Part shown: one piece after another, positions 25,419 to 32,450 of the stretch
Layout of the letters: the number at the start of each line of letters is the position of its first letter
How positions within the stretch are numbered: position 1 is the first letter of the stretch
DNA from: Sphingomonadaceae bacterium
Lineage (GTDB): Bacteria; Pseudomonadota; Alphaproteobacteria; Sphingomonadales; Sphingomonadaceae
DNA length: 34,463 nucleotides
Assembly: GCA_947453945.1 (NCBI GenBank)
Contig: CANGJB010000031.1
Coordinates: 1-34,463, forward strand
Direction: 5' to 3'
Translations under genes and position numbers: made by a program
The notes under the pieces: model-generated
Told to the model about the DNA's origin: nothing
Databases searched by the model: none
The model's input: the letters and a program-made list of their open reading frames with translations, nothing else

Positions 25419-26663
25419 ATGTCCATGTTCTTGCTCGATGCTGCGCTGCGCCGTCTGGTCAAGCAGGGAACACTGACCGTAACTGAGGCATCCGGCCGCC
25501 AGCGCCGATATGGCACAGCGGCGGCGGGCTGGCCGGACCTCGGCCTGAAGCTCCATGACGCCAAGGTTCCCGGCGCGCTCGCCCGAAACCCCAGCCTCGC
25601 CATGGCCGAATGCTTCATGGACGGGCGCCTGACGATCGAGAACGGCGACATCATGGATTTCATCGGCTTCATCCGCCGCAACAATCCGTGGGACAAGGGC
25701 GGCGACCTCGATAACCTCAACGTGTTCGACAAGCTGCGCGTGGCGATCACCGGCCGGCTGGACCAGATCAACCAGCGCCGCTCTTCGCAGCGCAACGTGG
25801 CGCACCACTACGATCTTGATGACCGGCTCTACGATCTCTTCCTCGATCCTGCGCGCCAGTATTCCTGCGCCTATTGGGACGAGGGGATCACCACGCTGGA
25901 AGAAGCGCAGCTTGCCAAGATGGAGCACATCGCTGCCAAGCTGGACCTGAAGCCCGGTATGCGTGTTCTCGATATCGGCTGCGGCTGGGGCGGCCTTGCG
26001 CTGCATCTTCACAAGATCTCGGGCGCATCCATACACGGCATTTCGCTGAGCGTCGAGCAGATCGGCTACGCCAAGGCCTGGGCGGAGCGCGAGGGCGTGG
26101 CCGACAAGGTCACCTTCAGCCTCACCGATTACCGCGATCAGGTTGGACCGTTTGACCGGATCGTCTCGGTCGGCATGTTCGAGCACGTCGGCGTGCCGAA
26201 TTATGAGACCTTCTTCCGCAAGTGCCACGATCTTCTCAGCGAAGACGGGGTCATGCTGCTCCACACCATCGGCCGTGCCGGACCGCCCAACATAACCGAC
26301 GATTTCACCCGGAAGTATATTTTCCCGGGTGGCTACATCCCCTCGCTCAGCGAAACGGTGATGGCCATCGAACCGTGCAAGCTCATGCTCACAGATTGCG
26401 AGATCCTGCGCCGCCACTATGCGCTCACCTTGCGCGAATGGTACAAGCGCTGCGCCGAACAGGAAGAAACGATCACCCGCATCTATGACGGACGTTTCTT
26501 CCGCATGTGGCAGTTTTACCTGGCCGGTGCGGCCACCGGCTTCGAGTATGCGGATCTGGTGAATTTCCAGCTGCAGATCGTGCGCAACCGCGATGCGCTG
26601 CCCCTCACCCGCAACTATATCGCCGAGACCGAGAAGGGCTATGCAGCCGCACGGCGGGGTTGA
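25419..26663 (+). CDS. cfa: Cyclopropane-fatty-acyl-phospholipid synthase family protein
   Basis: The 414-residue protein belongs to the CFA/MMA synthase family of SAM-dependent methyltransferases that add methylene or methyl groups to lipid double bonds. The N-terminal domain (about residues 1-120) is the usual lipid-binding part. The catalytic domain has QYSCAYWDEG (about 147-156), SAM motif I VLDIGCGWGGLALHL (183-197), the VGMFEHVGVPNY segment carrying the family Glu/His pair, and a C-terminal REWYKRC and RMWQFYLAGA. All are typical of Cfa. A GAGG site precedes the ATG. It stands between the glycine-zipper gene and argG, about 100 bases before argG. Confidence 0.9.
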   Translation: MSMFLLDAALRRLVKQGTLTVTEASGRQRRYGTAAAGWPDLGLKLHDAKVPGALARNPSLAMAECFMDGRLTIENGDIMDFIGFIRRNNPWDKGGDLDNLNVFDKLRVAITGRLDQINQRRSSQRNVAHHYDLDDRLYDLFLDPARQYSCAYWDEGITTLEEAQLAKMEHIAAKLDLKPGMRVLDIGCGWGGLALHLHKISGASIHGISLSVEQIGYAKAWAEREGVADKVTFSLTDYRDQVGPFDRIVSVGMFEHVGVPNYETFFRKCHDLLSEDGVMLLHTIGRAGPPNITDDFTRKYIFPGGYIPSLSETVMAIEPCKLMLTDCEILRRHYALTLREWYKRCAEQEETITRIYDGRFFRMWQFYLAGAATGFEYADLVNFQLQIVRNRDALPLTRNYIAETEKGYAAARRG

Positions 26664-26704
26664 ACCCCGTCACACCCGGCGCGTCCCCCAGCTGCGGCTC
26701 TCGG

Positions 26705-26733
26705 TTGCGCAGGCGCGTCTCCCCTGCTAGCCG
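26705..26733 (+). promoter_or_regulatory. Putative argG promoter
   Basis: TTGCGC (26705-26710), a 17-base spacer and TAGCCG (26728-26733) give a leader of about 26 bases before argG. The -10 matches the TAGCC series in this window. Confidence 0.4.
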
Positions 26734-26765
26734 CCCGCCCAGCCAACCTTCGGGAAACACCAGCC

Positions 26766-27980
26766 ATGTCCGATATCAAACGCGTCGTCCTTGCCTACTC
26801 GGGCGGTCTCGATACCAGCGTCATCCTCAAGTGGCTGCAGGTGACCTATGGCTGCGAGGTGGTGACCTTCACCGCCGATCTCGGCCAGGGCGAGGAACTG
26901 GCGCCTGCGCGCGCCAAGGCCGAACTGATGGGGGTGAAGCCCGAACACATCTACATCGACGACCTGCGCGAGGAATTCGTGCGCGATTTCGTCTTCCCGA
27001 TGATGCGTGCCAATGCCCGCTATGAAGGCGATTACCTGCTGGGCACCTCCATCGCCCGCCCGCTCATTTCCAAGCGCCTGATCGAGATCGCGCGTGAAAC
27101 GCGCGCAGACGCTGTCGCCCACGGCGCCACCGGCAAGGGCAACGATCAGGTCCGCTTCGAACTGTCTGCCTATGCGCTGGAACCCGGCATCAAGGTCATC
27201 GCCCCGTGGCGTGAATGGGATCTCACCAGCCGCACGGCGCTGATCGCCTGGGCTGAAGAGCACCAGATCCCCGTTCCCAAGGACAAGCGCGGCGAAAGCC
27301 CGTTCTCGACCGACGCGAACCTCCTCCACACCTCGTCCGAAGGCAAAGTGCTGGAAGACCCGTGGCAGGAGACGCCGGACTACGTCTACAGCCGCACCGT
27401 GGACCCCGAGGACGCGCCGGACACACCGGAATACATCACCATCGATTTCGCCAAGGGCGATGGCACCGCGCTGAACGGCGAGGCGATGTCGCCCGCCACG
27501 CTGCTCGCCGCGCTCAATGAACTGGGCCGCAAGCATGGCATCGGCCGCCTCGATCTCGTCGAGAACCGCTTCGTCGGCATGAAGAGCCGCGGGATGTACG
27601 AAACTCCGGGCGGCGAGATCTATGCCCGCGCGCACCGCGGCATCGAAAGCATCACGCTGGATCGCGGCGCGGCGCACCTCAAGGACGAGCTCATGCCCAA
27701 GTACGCCGAGCTCATCTACAACGGCTTCTGGTTCAGCCCCGAGCGCGAGATGCTGCAGGCCGCCATCGACCACAGCCAGGCCAAGGTAAGCGGCACCGTC
27801 CGCCTGAAGCTCTACAAGGGCAACGCCTCGGTCGTCGGCCGCAAATCGGCTGACAGCCTCTATTCCGAGCGCCACGTGACCTTCGAAGACGATGCCGGCG
27901 CTTACGACCAGAAGGACGCAGCGGGCTTCATCAAGCTCAACGCACTGCGCCTGCGCCTTCTCGCCCAGCGCGGGAACTGA
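26766..27980 (+). CDS. argG: Argininosuccinate synthase
   Basis: The 404-residue protein joins citrulline and aspartate with ATP in arginine biosynthesis. The N-type ATP pyrophosphatase loop is [12 protein letters not shown] (SGGLDTS at residues 12-18). Further conserved blocks are the GTSIARPLI segment, [14 protein letters not shown], the [10 protein letters not shown] segment and VDPEDAPD. The length equals the usual bacterial ArgG (about 400). It is followed by two hairpin structures that may end its message; it has no other arginine gene beside it. Confidence 0.98.
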   Translation: MSDIKRVVLAYSGGLDTSVILKWLQVTYGCEVVTFTADLGQGEELAPARAKAELMGVKPEHIYIDDLREEFVRDFVFPMMRANARYEGDYLLGTSIARPLISKRLIEIARETRADAVAHGATGKGNDQVRFELSAYALEPGIKVIAPWREWDLTSRTALIAWAEEHQIPVPKDKRGESPFSTDANLLHTSSEGKVLEDPWQETPDYVYSRTVDPEDAPDTPEYITIDFAKGDGTALNGEAMSPATLLAALNELGRKHGIGRLDLVENRFVGMKSRGMYETPGGEIYARAHRGIESITLDRGAAHLKDELMPKYAELIYNGFWFSPEREMLQAAIDHSQAKVSGTVRLKLYKGNASVVGRKSADSLYSERHVTFEDDAGAYDQKDAAGFIKLNALRLRLLAQRGN

Positions 27981-27997
27981 GCCCTATCACCCCCATC

Positions 27998-28030
27998 GAA
28001 TCGCCTCCGGAATAAATTCGGAGGCGATTC
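27998..28030. repeat. Perfect 12-base inverted repeat behind argG
   Basis: The arms GAATCGCCTCCG (27998-28009) and CGGAGGCGATTC (28019-28030) are perfectly complementary around a nine-base AT-rich loop, 17 bases after the argG stop. No T-run follows on either strand, so it is more likely an mRNA-end stabiliser or the first half of a two-hairpin terminator region. Confidence 0.8.
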
Positions 28031-28038
28031 CGCAGCTT

Positions 28039-28083
28039 GCAAAGTTGTCCACCAGCCATTGGGCTGCCTGTGGATAACTTTGC
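28039..28083 (+). terminator. Probable argG terminator hairpin, one arm carrying a DnaA box
   Basis: The arms 28039-28052 and 28070-28083 pair at 13 of 14 positions, with an inner CAGCC/GGCTG stem (28053-28057, 28062-28066). ATTTTGC follows on the plus strand, a short T-tract. The right arm contains TGTGGATAA (28069-28077), the consensus DnaA box; the left arm holds a related but imperfect copy (TTGTCCACC). A terminator is the simpler reading. Confidence 0.55.
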
Positions 28084-28099
28084 ATTTTGCTGCTTGTGC

Positions 28100-28806
28100 G
28101 ACTCACGGACGAGGCGCAGCATCTACCTTGTCGAGAGGGAAAAGAAGCTTCGGAAAAGCGCCGCAAGGCACTGATCCAAAAGTGTAAATTTCCCGATCGG
28201 GCCGGACTGAAAAGTATGCAATGAAACCACTTTCGGCGTGCTGAGGCGCGTTTTGGAAGAGGCGGATTGCAGACCGGAAAGACCGGTTCCGGATGCCGGA
28301 ACGGCGTCCCGAAGCAAGGCGGATGCGGCAAGGCCGATGGTTGCAAAACCGGGGGCAACGCCCAGCAATCGCCAAGCGAGGGGCAGCACGCCGAGACGCG
28401 CGGAAGGGCCCTTCTTCCCCTTGGGGGATCCGTCCGAAGGCAAGGCCCGCAAGGGAGGCGCCGCAGGGAGCGGTGCTCGAAGGACAGGAGAAGGCAACAC
28501 GCCAGCAGCAGCCCGAAACGCGGTAACGCGGCAGACAGGCGGCAACGGCACCAGCGACTGCCAGGCCCATGCGGTCAGGAACTGCGGACGCCGCAGGACT
28601 GAAGGCGGAAACCGAAAGGAACAACCTGCTTGCAGGAAGAACCGGACGGCCAAGCGGACCGGAGGCGGAACGTTCGAAAGAACGGGAAACCGAAGGGCAG
28701 GGAACGGCGGAAGGACGCGGTGAGCTCAGGCGCTGGAAAGCGAGAGTGCCAGCAGCGGCGACAGTGGGGGCCGGCAGCAATGCCGACCCCCATTTGATTT
28801 TTGGGC
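28100..28806 (+). ncRNA. Candidate large structured non-coding RNA, unknown class
   Basis: No reading frame on either strand gives a believable protein here, and all three plus frames give low-complexity Arg/Gly/Ala text. The plus strand is strongly purine-biased between about 28240 and 28760: I count 27 GGA triplets against 5 TCC. Stable tetraloop hairpins appear in the plus orientation: GGTT-GCAA-AACC (28339-28350), CGCG-GTAA-CGCG (28519-28530), CGTTC-GAAA-GAACG (28671-28684) and CCTG-CTTG-CAGG (28625-28636). Further stems lie at 28286-28302 and 28582-28596, the latter flanked by a TCAG/CTGA pair. The stretch ends in an intrinsic terminator at 28765-28805. The 5' end is uncertain: I find no clear promoter, and 28126-28168 holds a possible first stem. 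I do not see signatures of tmRNA, RNase P RNA, SRP RNA, 6S RNA or a group I/II intron. Confidence 0.5.
28765..28805 (+). terminator. Strong rho-independent terminator on the plus strand
   Basis: The stem TGGGGG-c-CGGCA / TGCCG-a-CCCCCA (28765-28776 and 28781-28792, one mismatch) is capped by a GCAA tetraloop and followed by TTTGATTTTTG. On the minus strand no T-run follows, so it ends plus-strand transcription. No protein gene precedes it within 780 bases, which is the main evidence for a non-coding transcript. Confidence 0.8.
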
Positions 28807-28836
28807 ATTTGGTTTTCGGGCATTTGGCTTTGTGGC
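28792..28836. repeat. Three tandem 15-base repeats
   Basis: The units are ATTTGATTTTTGGGC (28792-28806), ATTTGGTTTTCGGGC (28807-28821) and ATTTGGCTTTGTGGC (28822-28836). The first doubles as the T-tract of the terminator. The divergence between units suggests an old duplication. Confidence 0.75.
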
Positions 28837-29136
28837 CATGGGATTCGACCACCCCCCTCCCGAGCCGGGGCCAGAGTCCCGAATCGGGACCAAGTTGACA
28901 CGGTTGACACGGTCCAGAGAGAAAACGGTCACCCCCCGGCGCAGCCCACGCGATCCTGCCCACGCGGGGCGCAAAATGGCGCATTAGGGCGGGCTGGCGG
29001 GGCATTCAGGCATCATGCCGCAGAGCGATGGCTGTAGGACAGCGCTTTATAAATGACAGACGCGGCTGCCAGGTCTCATGGTTGGTTGAGGTAGCTGATG
29101 ACCTCGCAAGCCAATCCCTGAAAAAGGTTTGGGGAT
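28837..29136. other. Intergenic stretch without a gene
   Basis: No credible gene is seen. It contains a perfect 7-base palindrome (GTCCCGA-a-TCGGGAC, 28876-28890) and a tandem GTTGACACG repeat (about 28894-28911) with two TTGACA hexamers at 28895-28900 and 28904-28909. No matching -10 lies at 16-18 bases from either. The remainder shows nothing recognisable. Confidence 0.6.
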
Positions 29137-29156
29137 GCAAGGGCAGTGGCCCTTGC
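29137..29156. repeat. Short perfect palindrome, GCAAGGGC hairpin
   Basis: An 8-base perfect stem (29137-29144, 29149-29156) with an AGTG loop is followed by CCGCCGGAGGC. The arrangement resembles a dispersed intergenic element I recall from sphingomonad genomes; copies elsewhere cannot be checked here. Confidence 0.55.
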
Positions 29157-29203
29157 CCGCCGGAGGCCCGCTTTTCTCAAAGCGTTTGGCTTTGCCGCAA
29201 TGG

Positions 29204-29237
29204 ATTGCTTCCCCCGGCGCGAGGCCGGGGTCGCAAT
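29204..29237. repeat. REP-like palindrome ending in GCAATGACG
   Basis: Inverted arms ATTGC/GCAAT (29204-29208, 29233-29237) enclose CCCCGGC/GCCGGGG (29212-29218, 29224-29230) around a 5-base loop. The TGGATTGCTTC ... GCAATGACG frame is a common palindromic intergenic repeat in alphaproteobacteria. With the palindrome 50 bases upstream it may form one composite element. Confidence 0.6.
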
Positions 29238-29301
29238 GACGCGTGATCGAAGGAACGCGGGGCGGGATGGTGGCGGCGTGCGCAGGCCAGCCAGAGCCCC
29301 C

Positions 29302-29739
29302 TCACCCCTTTGTCAGTTGCCCGCGCACAGCGCCGCCGGGGAAGTCTGCCGTGTGGATGTTCACATAGAACCCGGCCGGGTTGGCGAGGATGGGTTTCAG
29401 CTTTTCGGGCTCGACCGCGATGCACATGTCGCTGCCCTTGCCGGTCACGTCCATGGTGATGACAGGGGCGCCGTTCGTGCCGGCAGCGCCGGTGTGGACA
29501 TGGGCCATGGTGGGCGCGGCGATCTTTTCGCCGTAGAGCGTGTAGCAGAAATCGCCAGTTTCGGAGTTGATCTCCACGCGGAAGGCACCGTTTCCATCGG
29601 GCGCGCCCCCTCCGACTTCGTTGGTGCCTGAAAGGTTCGCCGTGAGGACCACCGTTTCGGCGGAAGCGGCCACGGGCACCAACGCGAACGCTGTGGCGGA
29701 GCCCAAAAGGATCAAGCCCTGAGCGGAAACCTTGGTCAT
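29302..29739 (-). CDS. Secreted CHRD-domain protein
   Basis: The 145-residue protein starts at the ATG at 29739, preceded by GGAGA at 8 bases (an in-frame ATG at 29757 is less likely). A signal peptide (KVSAQGLILLGSATAFALVPVAASA) is cleaved near residue 28. The mature protein is a single CHRD (chordin-like) domain: LTANLSGTNEVGG, the FRVEINSETGDFCYTL strand pair, MAHVHTGAAGTNGAPVITM and YVNIHTADFPGGAVRGQL, the last two being the most conserved. CHRD proteins in bacteria are periplasmic or extracellular and of unknown biochemical function. It is monocistronic. Confidence 0.88.
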   Translation of the reverse strand: MTKVSAQGLILLGSATAFALVPVAASAETVVLTANLSGTNEVGGGAPDGNGAFRVEINSETGDFCYTLYGEKIAAPTMAHVHTGAAGTNGAPVITMDVTGKGSDMCIAVEPEKLKPILANPAGFYVNIHTADFPGGAVRGQLTKG

Positions 29740-29863
29740 CGCATCTTCTCCTGTCATCGCGGCCCGTCCAAAGCCTTGAGACTCGGCGATGGTTCGGTGA
29801 GCGTGGAAGGTGATCCTACGCCTCCCCGCCCCAGCCGCAAAGCCCCGCCCGCAGAGCCCTCTC

Positions 29864-31030
29864 TCAAAAGCTCTTCGGCAGGCCCAGCACGTGGGTTGCC
29901 ACGTGGCTCAGGATCAGGTTCGAGGAGATCGGCGCGACCTGGTAGAGGCGGGTTTCGCGGAACTTGCGCTCGATGTCGTATTCTTCAGCAAAGCCGAAGC
30001 CGCCGTGGGTCTGCACGCACATGTCGGCCGCGAACCATGAGGCTTCGGAGGCGAGGAGCTTGGCCATGTTCGCCTCGGTCCCCGCGCCCTCTCCCGCATC
30101 GAACTTCGCGGCAGCGTCCGCCACCATCTGCGCGGCGGCGGTGGTCTGGATATAAGCGCGGGCGATGGGGAACTGGACGCCCTGGTTCTGGCCGATAGGG
30201 CGGCCGAACACGGAGCGATCCTTGGCGTAAGCGCTCGCCCGGTCGATGAAGAAGCGCGCGTCGCCGATGCATTCGGAAGCGATGAGGATGCGTTCGGCGT
30301 TCATGCCGGAGAGGATGTAGCGGAAGCCCTCACCCTCCTTGCCGATGAGGTTTTCCGCGGGCACCGAAAGGTCATCGAAGAACAGCTCGGTCGTCGCGTG
30401 ATTGAGCATCGTGCGGATCGGGCGGATGGTGAGGCCGTTGCCCACCGCCTCGCGCATGTCGACGAGGAGGACACTCATCCCCTCCGTCGGCTTGGCGCAT
30501 TCATCGCGCGGGGTGGTGCGCACGAGGAGGACCATGAGATCGGAATGTTCGGCGCGGCTGATCCAGATCTTCTGGCCATTGACGATATAACGATCGCCTT
30601 CGCGGCGGGCGAACGTGGTGAGGCGCGTGGTGTCGGTTCCGCTCCCCGGCTCGGTCACGCCGAAGGCCTGAAGGCGCAAATCACCTCGCGCTACGGCGGG
30701 AAGATAGCGATCCTTCTGCGCTTCGGAACCGTGGCGCAGCAGCGTGCCCATCGTGTACATTTGCGCATGGGCCGCGCCGCCATTGCAGCCGGAACGATGG
30801 ACTTCTTCCAGCACCGCGGTCGCTGCCGCAAGGCCAAGCCCGGAGCCGCCGTAGCTTTCCGGGATCAGGACGGAGAGCCAGCCTTCCTGCGCTAGCGTTG
30901 TCACAAATTCGGTGGGGTATTTTCGGTCGCGGTCCAGCGCCTGCCAGTAGCTGCCGGGAAAACGCGCGCAGAGCTTGCGCACGCCTTCGCGCAGGTCTGC
31001 AAAGGTTTCTTCGTGAGAACCGTCCGTCAT
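29864..31030 (-). CDS. Acyl-CoA dehydrogenase family protein
   Basis: The 388-residue flavoprotein is read from the ATG at 31030; a TTG at 31048 is the alternative. The FAD-binding block QAFGVTEPGSGTDTTRLTTFA and KIWISRAEHSDLMV are typical of the family, as are DRSVFGRPIGQNQGVQF and the THGGFGFAEEYDIERKFRETRL block. At the position where most members have YEGTxEI with the catalytic glutamate, this protein reads YQVAPISSN (residues 363-371). A glutamate is instead found in SGMNAERILIA (Glu246), the place used by isovaleryl-CoA and long-chain enzymes. That suggests a branched or long-chain substrate, but the exact acyl-CoA is unknown. It is followed by the CHRD gene and preceded by DUF3422. Confidence 0.9.
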   Translation of the reverse strand: MTDGSHEETFADLREGVRKLCARFPGSYWQALDRDRKYPTEFVTTLAQEGWLSVLIPESYGGSGLGLAAATAVLEEVHRSGCNGGAAHAQMYTMGTLLRHGSEAQKDRYLPAVARGDLRLQAFGVTEPGSGTDTTRLTTFARREGDRYIVNGQKIWISRAEHSDLMVLLVRTTPRDECAKPTEGMSVLLVDMREAVGNGLTIRPIRTMLNHATTELFFDDLSVPAENLIGKEGEGFRYILSGMNAERILIASECIGDARFFIDRASAYAKDRSVFGRPIGQNQGVQFPIARAYIQTTAAAQMVADAAAKFDAGEGAGTEANMAKLLASEASWFAADMCVQTHGGFGFAEEYDIERKFRETRLYQVAPISSNLILSHVATHVLGLPKSF

Positions 31031-31116
31031 GCCTAACCTATCCCGCAAAGCATTTGTCGGGAAAGGCTATTGCCTGCCTTTGCCGCGCCGTAAAGCGGGC
31101 AGGCCGGGCAATTTTG

Positions 31117-32349
31117 CTAGTCCGCGCCCAGCCGGTGCCGCTCGCGCCGGAGATAGACGTAGAGCATGATGAAGACAGGGACGATGACGAGCGCCGCGAA
31201 CAGATCGTGCTCCACATGCACCCCGAACAGCGAGAGGCCGCCGCTGAGATAGGCGAGCAGCGAGACGGCGTAGTAGGTGATCGCGACGGTCGAAAACCCT
31301 TCGACGAGGTGCTGGAGGCGCAGCTGCGTGCGGGTCGCGCTTTCGAGCGATTTCAGCAACTGCGCGTTCTGATCCTCGATCCGCGTTTCGATCCGGGTGC
31401 GCAGCAGCGAAGTGATCTGGGCGGAGCGTTCGGCCAGTTCCTGCTGGCGCCGCACGACGGTTTCGCACGTGCGGATCGCAGGGTGGAAGCGGCGCTGGGT
31501 GAAATCGGCAAGGCTGGCGAAGCCGGGGATCGCAACGGGCGCAAGGGTGGCGAGCCGCTCGTCCACCAGCCGCGCATAGGCCGCCGTCGCGCTCAGCCGG
31601 TAGCGCGAATCGCTGGCGATGGTGCCGAGTTCCAGCGACATCGCGCAGAGCGAATCGAGCAGGTCGTTGTCAGAGGTTTCATCCGAATCGAGCCGGCGGC
31701 CGAAGGCGCGCAGTTCTTCCTCGGCGGCATCGAGCTTGGCCCAGCAAGCCCGCGCCACCGGCAGGCCGAGGAGCGCCATGTTGCGATAATTGCCCAGTTC
31801 CTGCAGCGATTGCACCGCGCGCGCGAGATCGACCGGGCCCAGCTGGCCCGCTCCCACGACCAGCCGGCCATAGCCTTCATCCTTGATGCGAAAATCTGAG
31901 GAAAGCCTCGCGCCGCCGCCGAAATCGCAGCAGACAAGCTCCGCCGGATCGACATCGAATTCGGCCATGCGCGCAGCGGCGGAGGCGGCATCAGCCTCGA
32001 TATCGATCAGCGTGGCACGCAGCACTTCGCCCGGCGCGCTTTCAGCCCAGGCCCGCGCTTCGGCGAGCAGCGGCGCGTCGGGGCTGGCAAACACCGTCAG
32101 CGTCGTCGCCTCGCTGTGGCGTTCCCATGTAAAGAGCAGGCCCTCGGCCAGAATGCCCTGCATGTGGCGCTGGCCCGGTTCGGCGGCATATGCAGGGCTG
32201 CCTCGGAACGGAGGCAAGCCCTCCACAGCGCCACCAGCGGGGGCGAGACGCAGGATCTGGATGATGGTCATGGGCGGCGTGATGGGCGGCCAGCGCCGCA
32301 GATGCATTTCGCCGACAATCTCGCGCCGCAGCCGGTGCTCGTTCAACAT
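31117..32349 (-). CDS. DUF3422 family membrane protein
   Basis: The 410-residue protein starts at the ATG at 32349 (MLNEHRLRREIVGEMHLRRWPP, the usual opening of this family). It is mainly soluble and helical, with the conserved FTWERHSEATTLTVF segment near residue 75, a long helical region (about 210-345, with RRQQELAERSAQ), and two C-terminal membrane helices (about 352-372 and 381-400) ending in RRERHRLGAD. DUF3422 proteins occur widely in alpha- and betaproteobacteria as predicted inner-membrane-anchored proteins without known function. The gene is divergent from bchI, with 101 bases between the starts. Confidence 0.88.
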   Translation of the reverse strand: MLNEHRLRREIVGEMHLRRWPPITPPMTIIQILRLAPAGGAVEGLPPFRGSPAYAAEPGQRHMQGILAEGLLFTWERHSEATTLTVFASPDAPLLAEARAWAESAPGEVLRATLIDIEADAASAAARMAEFDVDPAELVCCDFGGGARLSSDFRIKDEGYGRLVVGAGQLGPVDLARAVQSLQELGNYRNMALLGLPVARACWAKLDAAEEELRAFGRRLDSDETSDNDLLDSLCAMSLELGTIASDSRYRLSATAAYARLVDERLATLAPVAIPGFASLADFTQRRFHPAIRTCETVVRRQQELAERSAQITSLLRTRIETRIEDQNAQLLKSLESATRTQLRLQHLVEGFSTVAITYYAVSLLAYLSGGLSLFGVHVEHDLFAALVIVPVFIMLYVYLRRERHRLGAD

Positions 32350-32450
32350 GGCCTAAGGCACTCCCCGTCCGGCGCTGCTCCACGCCTCGCCCATAGTCTT
32401 TCACAGCACACTTGCCGTTACAACCCGCATAGTCCAGATTGGTTGACACT

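Noticed and set aside
28238..28723. Plus-strand open frame of 161 codons in the purine-rich region
   Set aside because: All three plus frames are open for long stretches with similar Arg/Gly text, as expected from purine bias alone.
28746..28756. GTGCCAGCAGC, identical to part of the 16S rRNA 530 loop
   Set aside because: Eleven bases with no flanking rRNA similarity; taken as coincidence.
28895..28909. Two TTGACA hexamers as a promoter
   Set aside because: No -10-like hexamer at 16-18 bases from either and no gene behind them.
28103..29005. Minus-strand open frame of 300 codons in the non-coding block
   Set aside because: It runs through the terminator and tandem repeats, has no ribosome-binding site, and its text is low-complexity Arg/Pro/Ser; hairpin orientation favours plus-strand RNA.
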